In this document: one piece after another, positions 10,040-19,885 of the stretch
Layout: every line of letters starts with the position of its first letter
How positions within the stretch are numbered: the stretch's first letter is position 1
Assembly (NCBI RefSeq): GCF_000717335.1
Contig: NZ_JNYZ01000020.1
Coordinates: 280,735-344,734 of the forward strand
Length of the DNA: 64,000 nt
Direction of reading: 5' to 3'
From: Amycolatopsis jejuensis
GTDB taxonomy: Bacteria; Actinomycetota; Actinomycetes; Mycobacteriales; Pseudonocardiaceae
Translations under genes and position numbers: made by a program
The notes under the pieces: generated by a model
Seen by the model: only the letters and a program-made list of their open reading frames with translations
The model's database searches: none
What the model was told of the DNA's origin: nothing

Positions 10040-12925
10040 TCAAGCAATCGCCGGGTGTACCGGCCCCGCCGTCACCGTCTTGTGCACGATCGCGGGCTGC
10101 CCCGCCGAGCCCGCGACATACCCGTTCACGTGCAGCGAAACGCTGCGGAGCGAACCGGTGTCACCGCTGGCGATGTCCGCCACCTTGAACGTCCACGTCC
10201 CGTCCGCCGAGGCGCCGGCCTGCGTCTGCGGCGTCACCGGGCGATAGGTGCCGGTGAACGGCGCGTCCCCGGCCGAGGCAGCGCTGAACTGCTTGGCCGC
10301 GGAATCGTCGAACACGACCTGGCACACGTTGTTGCCACCTCCGCCGCCGCGCTGGAAGAGCGTTGCGGTGGCGCCCGACGGCGAGGTCAGCGTGCCCACC
10401 AGGTCGCCGACATACGTGTGGTCGATGCCGACGGTGGTCGCTTTCTCGGTGTCGGTGCAGGTGGTGCCGTCGATCGACAGCGACACCTTCGCGGCCGGGC
10501 CGACCCCGCTCACCACGAGCGGCACCGAGGCGCCGAGCTGCGAGTTGTCCGGGATCGGGATCGCCGGTCCGGTGTAGGCGAACGTCTTCGACACCGGCGA
10601 CGGGGTGCCGACCGGCAGCGAGAACGTGCTGGTCCGCGGCGACAACGCACCGGCGAAGGTCACCTTGGCATTGAGCACGACCGGCGCGCCGAGCTGCTGG
10701 TTCGCCGGAACCGTGACGGTGAAGTCGTTGACGCCGGTCTGCCCGGGGCTGATCGTGCCGTACGACTTGGCCCGCGGCGAGATCGTGACGCCCGGCGTCG
10801 GCGAGGTGAGCACGACGCTGGTGGACACCGCCGTGCCGTCACCGATGTTCTTCACCGGCAGTGCGACGTTCGCGGTGTCCCCGGGGTCGAGCGCGGTGCC
10901 GCCGTCGGCCGGGGTGACCGTGGGCTTTTGCGCTTCCGCGTACGGCTGCGGGCTGGCTCCGGTGTAGGCCAGCACCTTGTCCGCGAGCACGATCCCGGCG
11001 CCGGTGAGGTTGTCCCAGCCCGGGGCCTCGATGTCGACGGCGGTCTTGAGCAGTGCGTCGCGAACGTCCGAAGTGGACAGTCCGGGGTTGCCGGACAGCA
11101 CGAGGCTCGCGATGGCGGCCGCATGCGGGGCAGCGGCCGAGGTGCCGAAGAACGGGTCGAAGCCGCCGACCGAGGTGCGGACGCCGTCAGCTGCGGTGAT
11201 TTCCGGCTTCTGCCGGACTTCCCCGCCGGTCGCCGACACGTTGCCCGGCGTGATCGGCCTGCCGTCGGCCTCGTAGAACACGCGGCGCGGACCGTCCGAG
11301 CTGAACCGCTCGGCCTTGCTGGCCGCGGAGTACACGCCCGGGTACGGACCGGCCGGGTTCGCCGGGTCGCCCGGTTCGAGCGGCCTGCCGAAGGGAGCGG
11401 CGGCCGGTGCGGCGGCGACCGCGAAAGCGTTGCGGGCGGCGGCATGCCCGACCACCGCGCCGGGCGTCGAGTAGGCCTTGAGCCCGTCCGCGGAATCGCG
11501 GAACCGGCTGCCGAACGCGGTCAGCGACAGGTAACGGGCGGCGCCGGAGAACTTCACCACGGCGAGCCGCAAGCCGCTGCCGCCGAAGATCGGGGTGGCG
11601 AGCTGCTCGTACGGGTCCTGCGTGCCGTTTTGCACGTTCTGGCTGAAGTTCACCACGTTGCCGCGGGCGTCGAGCAGGTAGAGGTCGTAGTCGTCGGCGG
11701 AGGCGCCGACCGGGTCGGACCAGTGCAGCGTCACCGGGACCCCGGCGGACGACGCGTCGGAAATCGGTTCGAACACCTGGTTTCCGGCCGCTCCGGCGAA
11801 ATTGTGCGCGGTTCCGGCGAATTTCCCGATCGATTTCCCGGAATCGACGAAATCGCCTTCCCAGTGCGCGGCCGTACCGTCGGCGATGTTGCCTTCGTTT
11901 CCCGCGGACGAGAAATAGAGCGCGCCGTCGGCGGTCACGTCGTTCACCGCCTGCGCGATGATCCAGTCCTGGAACGGGGATTCCTTGAAGTAGATGACGT
12001 CGTCGACGATCACGTCGCAATGCGCTTCGAACCGCAGCTTGCGAATGTTGTCGGCGAAACTGGCGTCGGAAGTGAACGCCGTGGCGAAACCGAGCTTCGC
12101 ATTGGGTGCGAGGTCGTGGATGATCTCGAGCATCGCGGTACCTTCGTCGCCATCCCCGGCTTGTCCGGTGAGCACGTCGACCTCAGGCAGCTCGCCCTTC
12201 GCGCGCGACGCCTCCAGCGAGTCGACGCCGTCGGACAGCGCGCACGCCTTCACCCCGGTGCCGGTGACGCCGAACTGCTGCCGCGCGCCGTCGGCGTTGT
12301 GTGCCCGGTCGCCCGCGCTGGTGATGGTTTCCTGCGCGCGGACGGCCTGCTTCAGCTGCCGGTCGAGGCGGTCGGCCTTCTGCTGCTTGGTTTCCGTCTT
12401 GTGGTCGGTGTTTTCCCGCTGCCGTGCGGTGATCGCCTGGTCCGCGGTTTCGACGTGCTTCACGTCGCTGCGCGCGGCGATGTCCCGTAATGCGGCGACC
12501 GGGGCTTCCGCCCGGATACTCGCCGTACGCTCCGAAATCGCCCGCACCGCAACGCCTGCCTTGCGCAAATCGTTGACGAGCCCGTCGCTGACCTTCGTCG
12601 CCCGGATGTCGACGAGCGCGGTCTGGCCGGTGGATTGCAGTCCCGGCAATGCGGATGCACTCAGGTTCCGCGTGCGCATCTTCTCCGAGACGAGGAGTTT
12701 GCTGTCCAATTTGGACTCTGCCGGGGTCTGTGCTGTCTTGACGGCTTGCAGGGCGGCGATCTGGTTCGCCGCGTTGGTCCCGAAGGTGTCCGAAGTGGAC
12801 GGTGCAGCGGTTGCGGGCGGGGCGGCCACCCCGAACAGCACCGCGGCTCCGGCGGCGAGGATGGCTGCCCGTCTTCTGGTGTCTCTCGGGTCTCTGGTGG
12901 CTCTCGTGGAACGGCTTCGACGCAC
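10040..12925 (-). CDS. Secreted S8/S53-like serine peptidase with P domain
   Basis: The precursor is 961 residues. A twin-Arg-containing basic N-region and hydrophobic core (about 1-41, ending PATAAPS) look like a signal peptide. The propeptide reaches about residue 210. The peptidase domain has the Asp in SDG (Asp232), Asn343 in SSAGNEG, and the nucleophile in FGTSAAAPH (Ser596). Where subtilisins have HGT, this protein has DEGTAM, putting Glu261 at the His position as in sedolisin-like (S53-like) triads. A CARDB-like segment (about 660-760) and a C-terminal proprotein-convertase P domain follow. It is likely exported to digest protein or process surface proteins. It stands alone downstream of repeat array copy 2. 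Confidence 0.88.
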   Translation of the reverse strand: MRRSRSTRATRDPRDTRRRAAILAAGAAVLFGVAAPPATAAPSTSDTFGTNAANQIAALQAVKTAQTPAESKLDSKLLVSEKMRTRNLSASALPGLQSTGQTALVDIRATKVSDGLVNDLRKAGVAVRAISERTASIRAEAPVAALRDIAARSDVKHVETADQAITARQRENTDHKTETKQQKADRLDRQLKQAVRAQETITSAGDRAHNADGARQQFGVTGTGVKACALSDGVDSLEASRAKGELPEVDVLTGQAGDGDEGTAMLEIIHDLAPNAKLGFATAFTSDASFADNIRKLRFEAHCDVIVDDVIYFKESPFQDWIIAQAVNDVTADGALYFSSAGNEGNIADGTAAHWEGDFVDSGKSIGKFAGTAHNFAGAAGNQVFEPISDASSAGVPVTLHWSDPVGASADDYDLYLLDARGNVVNFSQNVQNGTQDPYEQLATPIFGGSGLRLAVVKFSGAARYLSLTAFGSRFRDSADGLKAYSTPGAVVGHAAARNAFAVAAAPAAAPFGRPLEPGDPANPAGPYPGVYSAASKAERFSSDGPRRVFYEADGRPITPGNVSATGGEVRQKPEITAADGVRTSVGGFDPFFGTSAAAPHAAAIASLVLSGNPGLSTSDVRDALLKTAVDIEAPGWDNLTGAGIVLADKVLAYTGASPQPYAEAQKPTVTPADGGTALDPGDTANVALPVKNIGDGTAVSTSVVLTSPTPGVTISPRAKSYGTISPGQTGVNDFTVTVPANQQLGAPVVLNAKVTFAGALSPRTSTFSLPVGTPSPVSKTFAYTGPAIPIPDNSQLGASVPLVVSGVGPAAKVSLSIDGTTCTDTEKATTVGIDHTYVGDLVGTLTSPSGATATLFQRGGGGGNNVCQVVFDDSAAKQFSAASAGDAPFTGTYRPVTPQTQAGASADGTWTFKVADIASGDTGSLRSVSLHVNGYVAGSAGQPAIVHKTVTAGPVHPAIA

Positions 12926-13190
12926 GTGCGCCTCCGATCTCGCACCGCGTGCCCCGACTCACGCTGGCCAACGCCGGTGATCACCGGCTGGATCAAGCTA
13001 AGTACCGCGCGTAGCCGGGGAAAAACAGCCGTTAGGGTGACGTTGGGCAGGGAATTTCGCGCCCCCGCCGGAAGTCGTAGGCCGTTCGGCCGCCGGGGTT
13101 CCGGAACCTGCCGAGCACGCGGGACGAACCACGGGAGAGTGTCCCATCGCCCTGACCCGGGCGCCGCACCCGCGCGACTCCGAGCCCGCC
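12926..13190. other. Non-coding upstream region of the S8-like peptidase gene
   Basis: These 265 bp lie between the peptidase start and repeat array copy 2. I see no convincing gene, and they presumably hold the peptidase promoter. No strong operator or hairpin was recognised. Confidence 0.5.
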
Positions 13191-13371
13191 GATCGCCCCA
13201 ATGTGGCATTGGTTGCATCCCACGCACCCAATGCGGCATTCGCTGCATCCCACGCACCCAATGCGGCATTCGCTGCATCCCACGCACCCCAATGCGGCAT
13301 TCGCTGCATCCCACGCACCCCAATGTGGCATTGGTTGCATCGCATGCACCCAATGCCACATTGGGGCGATC
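13191..13371. repeat. 30-bp-period palindromic repeat array (family A, copy 2)
   Basis: Six units of 30-31 bp share the core CCCAATGCGGCATTCGCTGC plus ATCCCACGCA, nearly the same as at 4200. The ends form a perfect 22-bp inverted repeat (13191-13212 and 13350-13371, beginning GATCGCCCCAATG). Inner units vary by an extra C and by GCGG/TTGG swaps. It ends 28 bp beyond the dgt stop, so it may serve as the dgt transcript terminator or 3' stabiliser. Confidence 0.93.
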
Positions 13372-13398
13372 GGGTCCCACCGAACGGCGGCGAATTCG

Positions 13399-14961
13399 TT
13401 ACAGCACGAACGAATCCGACCACGGCTGCCCGGAACGGCCCGACAGCGCGTCGAGCAGGGTCACCGCCTGCTTGTCCGTCAGCGAAGCCACGAAGTCCAC
13501 CACCGCCCGCCCCCTCGCCAGCCCCCGCACGGCATCCGCACCCTCGATCCGCTCGCCGGTAGCACCCACCAGCAGCTCCGGTTCCGACCGGGCCAAGGCG
13601 GCGTACTCGCCATGCGCCAGTTCCATCAGATCGTGCAACCGCCGCGGCAGGCGGGATTCCTCGTCGCGGTCGAGGAGCCAGGCGTCGAGCGCGTCGACGA
13701 GCGTCGTGACCAGGCTGGCCTGTCCGCGTTGGTGCAGCGCGAGATCGGGGCGCAGCAACACGAACCGGCGGTGCACGAACTTCAGCACCTGCACCTCGTG
13801 CCACTGCGCCGGGCGCAGCGAAACGTGCCCGGACCGCGTCGACGGCGACGACAGCACGAACACCCCGTCCACCAGTCGTGACGTCCAGTTCGCGGAGAAC
13901 GCGGCGGTCGCCTGTTCCGACTCGGTCGAACCGTCGAAACCGTTGGCCAGCAAACCGTCGACCAGTTCGTGACGCACGCGGGCGACGGCTGCGGCGAACG
14001 CGTCGTCGTCCACGATCCAGCTGTCTTTCACGTGCATTCGCCGCCGCATCCGTTCCAGGGAACGGCCGGGGCGGCGGATTTCGGCGGCCAGCCGGGAATC
14101 GTCCATCCCCGCCAGCTCGACCGCGTGCGCCAGCCACTCCCCCAGTTCGGCCGCCACCGGCGCGTGCTGCAGCACGCCGATGCGGTGGAAGTCCTGAAGA
14201 TCGTGGATGGCGTACGCGATGTCGTCGGCAGTGTCCATTACGGACGCTTCGACGGTCTGCTGCCACGTCTCGATCCGGGCCGCGAACGGCGCCCGCGCCT
14301 GGGTGAAATCGTCCAGCTCGGTGACGTAGGCGGAGAACTTGCTCGCGCCGGTACCGGGTGCGTCGTCCGGTTCGGCGGCGCCCCGCGGCGGCTGCGGCAT
14401 CGCCGTCGGGTGCGGATCCGGGCGGTGCAGCCGCGCCCACGGGTACTTCAGCACTGCCGCGCGCACCGCCGCGGTGAGGTCGAGCCCGATCGACGACGGC
14501 CCGCGCACGTCGGTGGTGGTGATGATCCGGAAGCTCTGCGCGTTGCCCTCGAAACCGTCGGCAAGGCCGAAGCGGTGCCGCGCGATCCGGTCCAGCGTCT
14601 GCTCGCCGAGATGCCCGAACGGCGGATGCCCGAGGTCGTGCGCGAGCGCGGCGGCCTCGCACGCGTCCGGGTCGCAGCCGCCGAGCTTCATCGCCAGCTC
14701 GGCCGATTCGCTCGCCCCGGTGATCCGCTCCGCGATGGCACGCGCGACCTGCGCGACCTTGAGGCTGTGCGTGAGCCGGTTGTGCAGCAGCCCCGCGCCA
14801 CCCGCACTGACCACCTGCGTGACCCCGCCGAGCCGCGCGAAGAACGGCGACGCGGTGATCCGGTCGCGGTCGACGCGGTACGGGCTCGTCGCCAGGTCGG
14901 TGAACCCGCCGGCCGCGCTCGCCGGGTCGCGGCGCAGTGCCCTCGGGTCGGTCTCATCCAT
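13399..14961 (-). CDS. dgt: Deoxyguanosinetriphosphate triphosphohydrolase-like protein
   Basis: The 520-residue HD-domain protein has the metal site spread as H65 (RLTHSLKVAQVA), H108-D109 (AALAHDLGHPPFGH) and a later Asp in DTADDIAYAIHDLQD. This is the order found in dGTP triphosphohydrolases, which cleave dGTP to deoxyguanosine and triphosphate and control dNTP pools. Its length is normal for the actinobacterial form. The ATG at 14961 is 38 bp from the divergent lycopene cyclase start. The 3' end is followed by repeat array copy 2. Confidence 0.92.
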   Translation of the reverse strand: MDETDPRALRRDPASAAGGFTDLATSPYRVDRDRITASPFFARLGGVTQVVSAGGAGLLHNRLTHSLKVAQVARAIAERITGASESAELAMKLGGCDPDACEAAALAHDLGHPPFGHLGEQTLDRIARHRFGLADGFEGNAQSFRIITTTDVRGPSSIGLDLTAAVRAAVLKYPWARLHRPDPHPTAMPQPPRGAAEPDDAPGTGASKFSAYVTELDDFTQARAPFAARIETWQQTVEASVMDTADDIAYAIHDLQDFHRIGVLQHAPVAAELGEWLAHAVELAGMDDSRLAAEIRRPGRSLERMRRRMHVKDSWIVDDDAFAAAVARVRHELVDGLLANGFDGSTESEQATAAFSANWTSRLVDGVFVLSSPSTRSGHVSLRPAQWHEVQVLKFVHRRFVLLRPDLALHQRGQASLVTTLVDALDAWLLDRDEESRLPRRLHDLMELAHGEYAALARSEPELLVGATGERIEGADAVRGLARGRAVVDFVASLTDKQAVTLLDALSGRSGQPWSDSFVL

Positions 14962-14999
14962 GTGTCACACCGTATCGGCCGGTGCGGCAGGATCGCGGG

Positions 15000-16142
15000 A
15001 TGACCGACGTGCTGGTGGCCGGCGGCGGCCCGGCCGGACACGCGCTCGCGTCCGCCTGTGCCCGGCGGGGGCTGAGCGTCACCGTCGTCGACCCCGATCC
15101 GCACCGAAAGTGGCCGAACACGTACGGAGTGTGGGCGGACGAGGTTCCCGGCCTTCCGGCGAAGGCGATCTCCCCCACCACACTCGCATACGGCACCCGC
15201 GAGCACCGCCTCGACCGTGCGTACCTGGTGGTCGACAACGCCGGCCTGCGCGAGTGGCTTGCCGTGCCGGAGGTCGTCCCCGGCAAGGTCACCGGCGTCG
15301 AACACGGCCCGCACGGCTCGACCGTCCACCTCGCCGACGGCCGCCGCCTCGCCACCGCGGTGTTCGTCGACGCGTCCGGCGTACCCCGAGGTCTCCGCGG
15401 GCCGCGCGCGGAACAGACGGCGTACGGCCTCGTCGTGCCTGCATCGGACGAGCTCGTTTTCATGGACTGGCGCGACAGCATCGGAAGCTTCCGCTACCAG
15501 CTCCCCCTCGGCGACGGCTCCATGCTGGTCGAGGAGACCTCGCTGGCCCAGCGGCCCGGCGTGCCGATCCCCGAACTGGCCCGCCGCCTGCACGCCCGGC
15601 TCGCCGCGGCGGGAATTCGCCCGGAAGGACGGGCCGAACGGGTGCGGATCGTCCTGGACGTCCCCCTCCCGCGCCGCGGCCGGACGGTGCCGTTCGGTGT
15701 CGCGGCCGGACTCGTCCACCCGGCGACCGGTTACAGCCTCGCCACCTCGCTCCAGCTCGCGCCCCAGGTCGCCGACGCTCTCGTGGACGCGTTCGACGCA
15801 GGTCCAGCGACGGCCGCGGCAGCCGCGCGGAAGGCCTTGTGGCCACCCGAAGCCCGCGCCGTCCACGCCTTGCGCCGGCACGGGCTCCGTGCATTGTGCG
15901 GAATGTCACCTGCTCAGTCGGCGCAATTTTTCGATCTGTTCTTCGGCCTCCCGATCGCCGCCCAGCGGGCCTTCACGTCGGGCCGCACCGACCTGGCGGG
16001 TACGGCCGCCACCATGGCAAACCTGTTCCGCGCGGCCCCGGCGGACCTGCGCCGGAAGCTGGTCACTGCCCGCAATTTCCGTAGTGCAACAGGAATGGGC
16101 GCCGTTACTCCATTCCAGGGAACCCAGGTGCCACGCCGATGA
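15000..16142 (+). CDS. Lycopene cyclase family protein
   Basis: The 380-residue flavoprotein-like cyclase starts with the dinucleotide-binding loop VAGGGPAG (residues 6-13). The hallmark RKWPNTYGVWADEV follows, matching the NxYGVWxDE region of plant/bacterial beta-type lycopene cyclases. Later come FVDASGVPRGLRG, MDWRDS, MLVEETSL and VHPATGYSLATSL. The family cyclises the ends of lycopene at the membrane using NADPH as a non-redox cofactor. No phytoene synthase or desaturase is nearby, so its partners would be elsewhere. The ATG at 15000 is preferred over an upstream in-frame ATG that would overlap dgt. Confidence 0.88.
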   Translation: MTDVLVAGGGPAGHALASACARRGLSVTVVDPDPHRKWPNTYGVWADEVPGLPAKAISPTTLAYGTREHRLDRAYLVVDNAGLREWLAVPEVVPGKVTGVEHGPHGSTVHLADGRRLATAVFVDASGVPRGLRGPRAEQTAYGLVVPASDELVFMDWRDSIGSFRYQLPLGDGSMLVEETSLAQRPGVPIPELARRLHARLAAAGIRPEGRAERVRIVLDVPLPRRGRTVPFGVAAGLVHPATGYSLATSLQLAPQVADALVDAFDAGPATAAAAARKALWPPEARAVHALRRHGLRALCGMSPAQSAQFFDLFFGLPIAAQRAFTSGRTDLAGTAATMANLFRAAPADLRRKLVTARNFRSATGMGAVTPFQGTQVPRR

Positions 16143-16196
16143 ACATCAGCTGACAACGGTTTCCTTTACGCCATCGCCGATGCGACGATCGGGTGC

Positions 16197-17876
16197 GTGA
16201 CGACGCCCCGTGCGGTCCGCTTCGCCTTCCAGCCGATGTACAGCTTGCACACCGGCGGCGTCGTCGCGTACGAAGCACTCGCCCGGCCGGGCCGCGGCAC
16301 GGCGCACGAACTGCTCGCCGAGGCCCGCCGCGCCGGCCGGCTCACCCAGGTCGACCTCGGACTGGCCACGGCCGCGGTGCGCCAGGAGTCCGAGCGGCCC
16401 AGCGCACTGCCCTTGCATCTGAACCTCTCCGCGCGCACGCTCGCGTCCGCCCCCGCGGCGTTCGACCAGCTGGTCGCCGAGCTCGGCGCAGCCGGCCGCC
16501 GCACGCGCGACGTCGTGCTGGAGGTCGGACCGCCGTTCACGCACCTGCCCACCGACCGGCTGCTCGCCGGGATGCGCGCGCTCAACGAGCTGGGTTTCCG
16601 GCTCGCGCTCGACGGTCTCGGCCGCGGCGATCTGCCCCTCGCGCTGCTTGCCCAGGCACCGGTCGACCTGGTGAAACTCGACCGGAGCGTGTTGCGCGGG
16701 CTGCCCGGCGACCCGGCGTCGGTAGCTGTGGTCGAGGCGCTGCTGCACTACACGACGCGCACGAACATCCGGCTCGTCGCGACCGGGATCGAGACCGGCC
16801 CGCAGCTCGACGCGGCGCAGAGCCTCGGTGTCCGGATCGCACAGGGCAACCTGCTCGCGCCGCCCGCCGCGCACCGGTCCGCACCGCCCAGCGGCGTGGT
16901 CGTCGCCGACGACCGCCGCAACCCGGCACCGCCGCAGGCCCCGCGCGTCGGCGATTTCCTGCGCCCGGCCACCACTTTGCCGGTGGACGCGACCTGTGAC
17001 GACGTCCGCGAGGTGCTCGCCGCCGCCGACGCACCCAGTGGCGTGGTGGGCGTCGATCCGGCAAACCGTCCACAATGGTCAGTCGACCGGACGCGTTTCC
17101 TCGTGGCCGTAACGGGTCCGTACGGCCATGCCCTGCACGCGAAGCGCCCTGCCGCGCGGCTGGCGGACAAACCGCACACCATCGACGCGGGCGCGAGTGC
17201 GCTCGAATTCCTGGAACTGGTCACCGACGCGGACTGGGGCCGGACCGGCGACGACGTCGTGGTGGTCGACCCGGCCGGGCGGTGCCTCGGCGTCGTGCTG
17301 GTGACCGAGGTCGTGCGCGGGGTCGCCGAGGCGAAGGTCGAGGAGGCGGTCACGCTCAGCCCGCTCACCCGGCTGCCGGGCAGCGAGGCGGTGGCGCGTG
17401 ACGTCGAACGCCGGATCGGCATCGGCGAGCAGTTCGTGGCGGCCTGGCTGGACGTCGACTCGTTCAAGTCGGTCAACGACAACGCCGGTTTCGCCGCGGG
17501 CGACGACCTCATCCGCGCACTGGGCGAAACCCTGACGCGCCTCACCCGGCGGCTGCCGAGGATGCGGGTGAGCCACGTCGGCGGCGACGATTTCCTGATC
17601 GTGTGCGACGTCGACGAAATCGGCACGGTCGCGGGGGCGCTGCTGGACACGCACTGGTCGGCCGAGGGCATGCCGGTGACGGTTTCCCTGGCGACGCTGG
17701 TGTGCGGAAGCGGCACGATCCCGTCGTACCGCGACGCTTCCCGGCTGCTGGCTCCGCTCAAGAAGCGCGCGAAAGAAGTACCCGGGTCAAGCTGGGTGCT
17801 CAGCCGCCCCGGAACCGACCGCGTCGAAGTACTCCGCGGCATCGGCCGTGACGTCGCCGTCAGCCGCTCGGCGTGA
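16197..17876 (+). CDS. EAL-CBS-GGDEF protein with altered EAL site
   Basis: The 559-residue cytoplasmic protein combines an N-terminal EAL domain (about 1-235; EALAR at 26-30, HLNLS, VKLDRS), a CBS-like pair (about 250-385; [43 protein letters not shown]) and a C-terminal GGDEF domain (about 390-550) whose signature is GGDDF near 462. In the EAL domain the canonical DDFG is DGLG and the EGVE loop is TGIE, so two usual active-site acids are missing. It may bind cyclic di-GMP rather than degrade it. The GTG start at 16197 has no strong ribosome site. Its 3' end overlaps the convergent regulator by 17 bp. Confidence 0.88.
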   Translation: MTTPRAVRFAFQPMYSLHTGGVVAYEALARPGRGTAHELLAEARRAGRLTQVDLGLATAAVRQESERPSALPLHLNLSARTLASAPAAFDQLVAELGAAGRRTRDVVLEVGPPFTHLPTDRLLAGMRALNELGFRLALDGLGRGDLPLALLAQAPVDLVKLDRSVLRGLPGDPASVAVVEALLHYTTRTNIRLVATGIETGPQLDAAQSLGVRIAQGNLLAPPAAHRSAPPSGVVVADDRRNPAPPQAPRVGDFLRPATTLPVDATCDDVREVLAAADAPSGVVGVDPANRPQWSVDRTRFLVAVTGPYGHALHAKRPAARLADKPHTIDAGASALEFLELVTDADWGRTGDDVVVVDPAGRCLGVVLVTEVVRGVAEAKVEEAVTLSPLTRLPGSEAVARDVERRIGIGEQFVAAWLDVDSFKSVNDNAGFAAGDDLIRALGETLTRLTRRLPRMRVSHVGGDDFLIVCDVDEIGTVAGALLDTHWSAEGMPVTVSLATLVCGSGTIPSYRDASRLLAPLKKRAKEVPGSSWVLSRPGTDRVEVLRGIGRDVAVSRSA

Positions 17877-18507
17877 CAAACCCCGACTCGTAAGCCCGGA
17901 TCACCGCCTGCGTGCGATCACGCGCCCCCAGCTTCGCCAGCACGTTGCCCACGTGGGTTTTCACCGTCTGCACCCCCAGGTACAGCTCGGTCGCAATCTC
18001 CCCATTGGACAGTCCGGCGGCCATCAGGCGCAGTACTTCCCGCTCGCGTTCGGTGAGGAATTCCAACGGCGGCTCTTGACCGGTGCCGGATCGGCGCGCG
18101 GCCATCCCGCGGATCGCTGCCGGGAACAGGATCGAATCCCCCACCATCACAGTGCGGATCCCGGCGATGATTTCCTCCGGGCGCGCCCGTTTCAGCAGGA
18201 ATCCGCTCGCCCCGGCGAGCAATGCGTCGTACACGTAGTCGTCGTTTTCGAAGGTGGTCACCACGATCACCTTCGGCGGATCGTCCATTGTGGACATCAG
18301 ATGCCCGGTCGCGCGAATACCGTCCACCGCGGGCATCCGCACGTCCATCAGCACCACGTCCGGCCGCAGCTGCGTGACCAGACCGGGAACTTCGGCGCCG
18401 TCGGCTGCCTCGCCGACCACGGTGAGGTCCGGTTCGCTGTCGACGATCGCCCGCAATCCGGCGCGGATCAGCCGCTCGTCGTCGACGAGCAGCACGCGGA
18501 TGTTCAC
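17860..18507 (-). CDS. NarL/LuxR-family response regulator
   Basis: The 215-residue protein has a receiver domain ([13 protein letters not shown] at the N-terminus, phospho-acceptor Asp in VVLMDVRMP near 54, Lys in [11 protein letters not shown]) and a C-terminal LuxR HTH ([36 protein letters not shown]). The GTG start at 18507 overlaps the kinase stop in a GTGA junction, showing translational coupling and pairing with that kinase. Targets are unknown. Confidence 0.94.
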   Translation of the reverse strand: MNIRVLLVDDERLIRAGLRAIVDSEPDLTVVGEAADGAEVPGLVTQLRPDVVLMDVRMPAVDGIRATGHLMSTMDDPPKVIVVTTFENDDYVYDALLAGASGFLLKRARPEEIIAGIRTVMVGDSILFPAAIRGMAARRSGTGQEPPLEFLTEREREVLRLMAAGLSNGEIATELYLGVQTVKTHVGNVLAKLGARDRTQAVIRAYESGFVTPSG

Positions 18508-19703
18508 CGGCTCCCCCACGGCACCGTCACCACGACCTCCCAGGTCTCGTCCACCGGTCCCGCCGACAGCTTGCCACCGAGCAGCTCCGCCCGCTCCGCC
18601 ATCCCCCGCAACCCGCGCCCGCCGCGCGCTCGCGACGGCCGCGCCGAGCCGAGCGGGTTCGTGACCGCAGCCCGCAGCCGCCCGTCGGCGATGTCGAGTA
18701 CGACCTCCACCGGCACGTGTCCCGCGTACCGCACGGCGTTGGTGAGGCATTCCTGCAGAATCCGGTAAACCTCGCGCGACACCACAGCGGGTACCGCGGC
18801 AATCTCGCCCCGTACGTCCACCCGGCATTCGGTACCGGCCTGGCGGGTCGCGGTGACGAGCGCGGGCAGGTCGGCGAGCCCGGCGTGCGGGGACCGGTCG
18901 CGTGTTTCGTCGCGCAGGAGGCCGAGCACGTGGTCGAGGTCGTCGAGCGCGGTGCGGGCGGATTCCTCGATCGCGGTGAGTGCGTCCTCGGTGAACCCGG
19001 GGTCGGTGTGCAGCGTCCGGCGCGCGGCCCCGGCTTGCACGGTGACCACCGACAGCGCGTGGCCCACGGAATCGTGCAGCTCACGGGCGAGCCGGGTACG
19101 TTCGGCGAGCTGTTCGGTGCGCCGTTCGAGCTGCGCGATGCGCTCGCCTGCCGACCAGCCGAGCAGCCGCGCCGCGGTCCGCCGCAGCAGCCCGCCGACG
19201 CCCCACACGACGTAGATCAGCGCCACGAAACCGGCGGCGAACACCGCAGGCAGCCACGCGGAACCCCAGCCACGCGGGACGCTCAGGCTGAATTCCGTAC
19301 TGTCGACAAGTTTCCCGGTGAAGACCGCGTTCACCGAAAACCCGAATCCGACCGGCAAGGCGAGCGTCGCGATTCCGATCAGCGCGCCGGAAACGACGTG
19401 CAGCACGAACATCGCGGCACAGCGCAGCCGACCGCGTCCGGGCGCGGCCTGCGCAAGCAACTCCCGTACCGCAGCGGCTTCGAGCACCCGTACCGCGGGC
19501 AGAAACGCGGTCGCAGCCAGCACCACGACGGTCGCGACCGCCCCGGCGACACTCGCCCAGTCCCGCGTTCCGGCGAACGGCGTCAGCGCGGGCATCGCGA
19601 TCGCGGCGAACAGCAGGTACGGCACGCTGAGCGCACCGCCGAGGATCAGGTAGACCCATCGGCGGTAAGTGACCCCGCTGACCAGCGGCCGGAGAACACG
19701 CAC
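18504..19703 (-). CDS. Sensor histidine kinase (HisKA_3 type)
   Basis: The 399-residue membrane kinase has about four hydrophobic spans in residues 10-195 arranged like the 'putative sensor' domain of actinomycete kinases. A HisKA_3 dimerisation helix follows with the phospho-acceptor in [21 protein letters not shown], then an HATPase_c domain ([25 protein letters not shown]). The GTG start at 19703 follows AGGATCGGGG. It is co-transcribed with the response regulator through a 4-bp overlap. The absence of a large extracellular loop suggests membrane-stress or lipophilic-signal sensing; this is an inference. Confidence 0.93.
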   Translation of the reverse strand: MRVLRPLVSGVTYRRWVYLILGGALSVPYLLFAAIAMPALTPFAGTRDWASVAGAVATVVVLAATAFLPAVRVLEAAAVRELLAQAAPGRGRLRCAAMFVLHVVSGALIGIATLALPVGFGFSVNAVFTGKLVDSTEFSLSVPRGWGSAWLPAVFAAGFVALIYVVWGVGGLLRRTAARLLGWSAGERIAQLERRTEQLAERTRLARELHDSVGHALSVVTVQAGAARRTLHTDPGFTEDALTAIEESARTALDDLDHVLGLLRDETRDRSPHAGLADLPALVTATRQAGTECRVDVRGEIAAVPAVVSREVYRILQECLTNAVRYAGHVPVEVVLDIADGRLRAAVTNPLGSARPSRARGGRGLRGMAERAELLGGKLSAGPVDETWEVVVTVPWGSR

Positions 19704-19773
19704 GCCCCGATCCTGGCAGGCGGTCCGGCCCGGCGCCTCCCGCCAGGGCGGGAACCATGCCGAACTTGCACGT

Positions 19774-19792
19774 AGCGCAAGTCTGCCTTGCG
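19774..19792. promoter_or_regulatory. Operator-like inverted repeat upstream of the SDR gene
   Basis: ACTTGC (19774-19779) and GCAAGT (19787-19792) are perfect 6-bp arms around a 7-base spacer, and a further TTGCGAAAGTTGC follows. It lies between divergent genes, 94 bp before the SDR start. The binding protein is unknown. Confidence 0.4.
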
Positions 19793-19885
19793 AAAGTTGC
19801 AGTGGACAGCAATCGAGAAGCTGGCCAGACTCGGGGTATGGATCAAGATCGCCTCCCCGTTCCGGGAAGAGAAGGAAGCAGTGCC

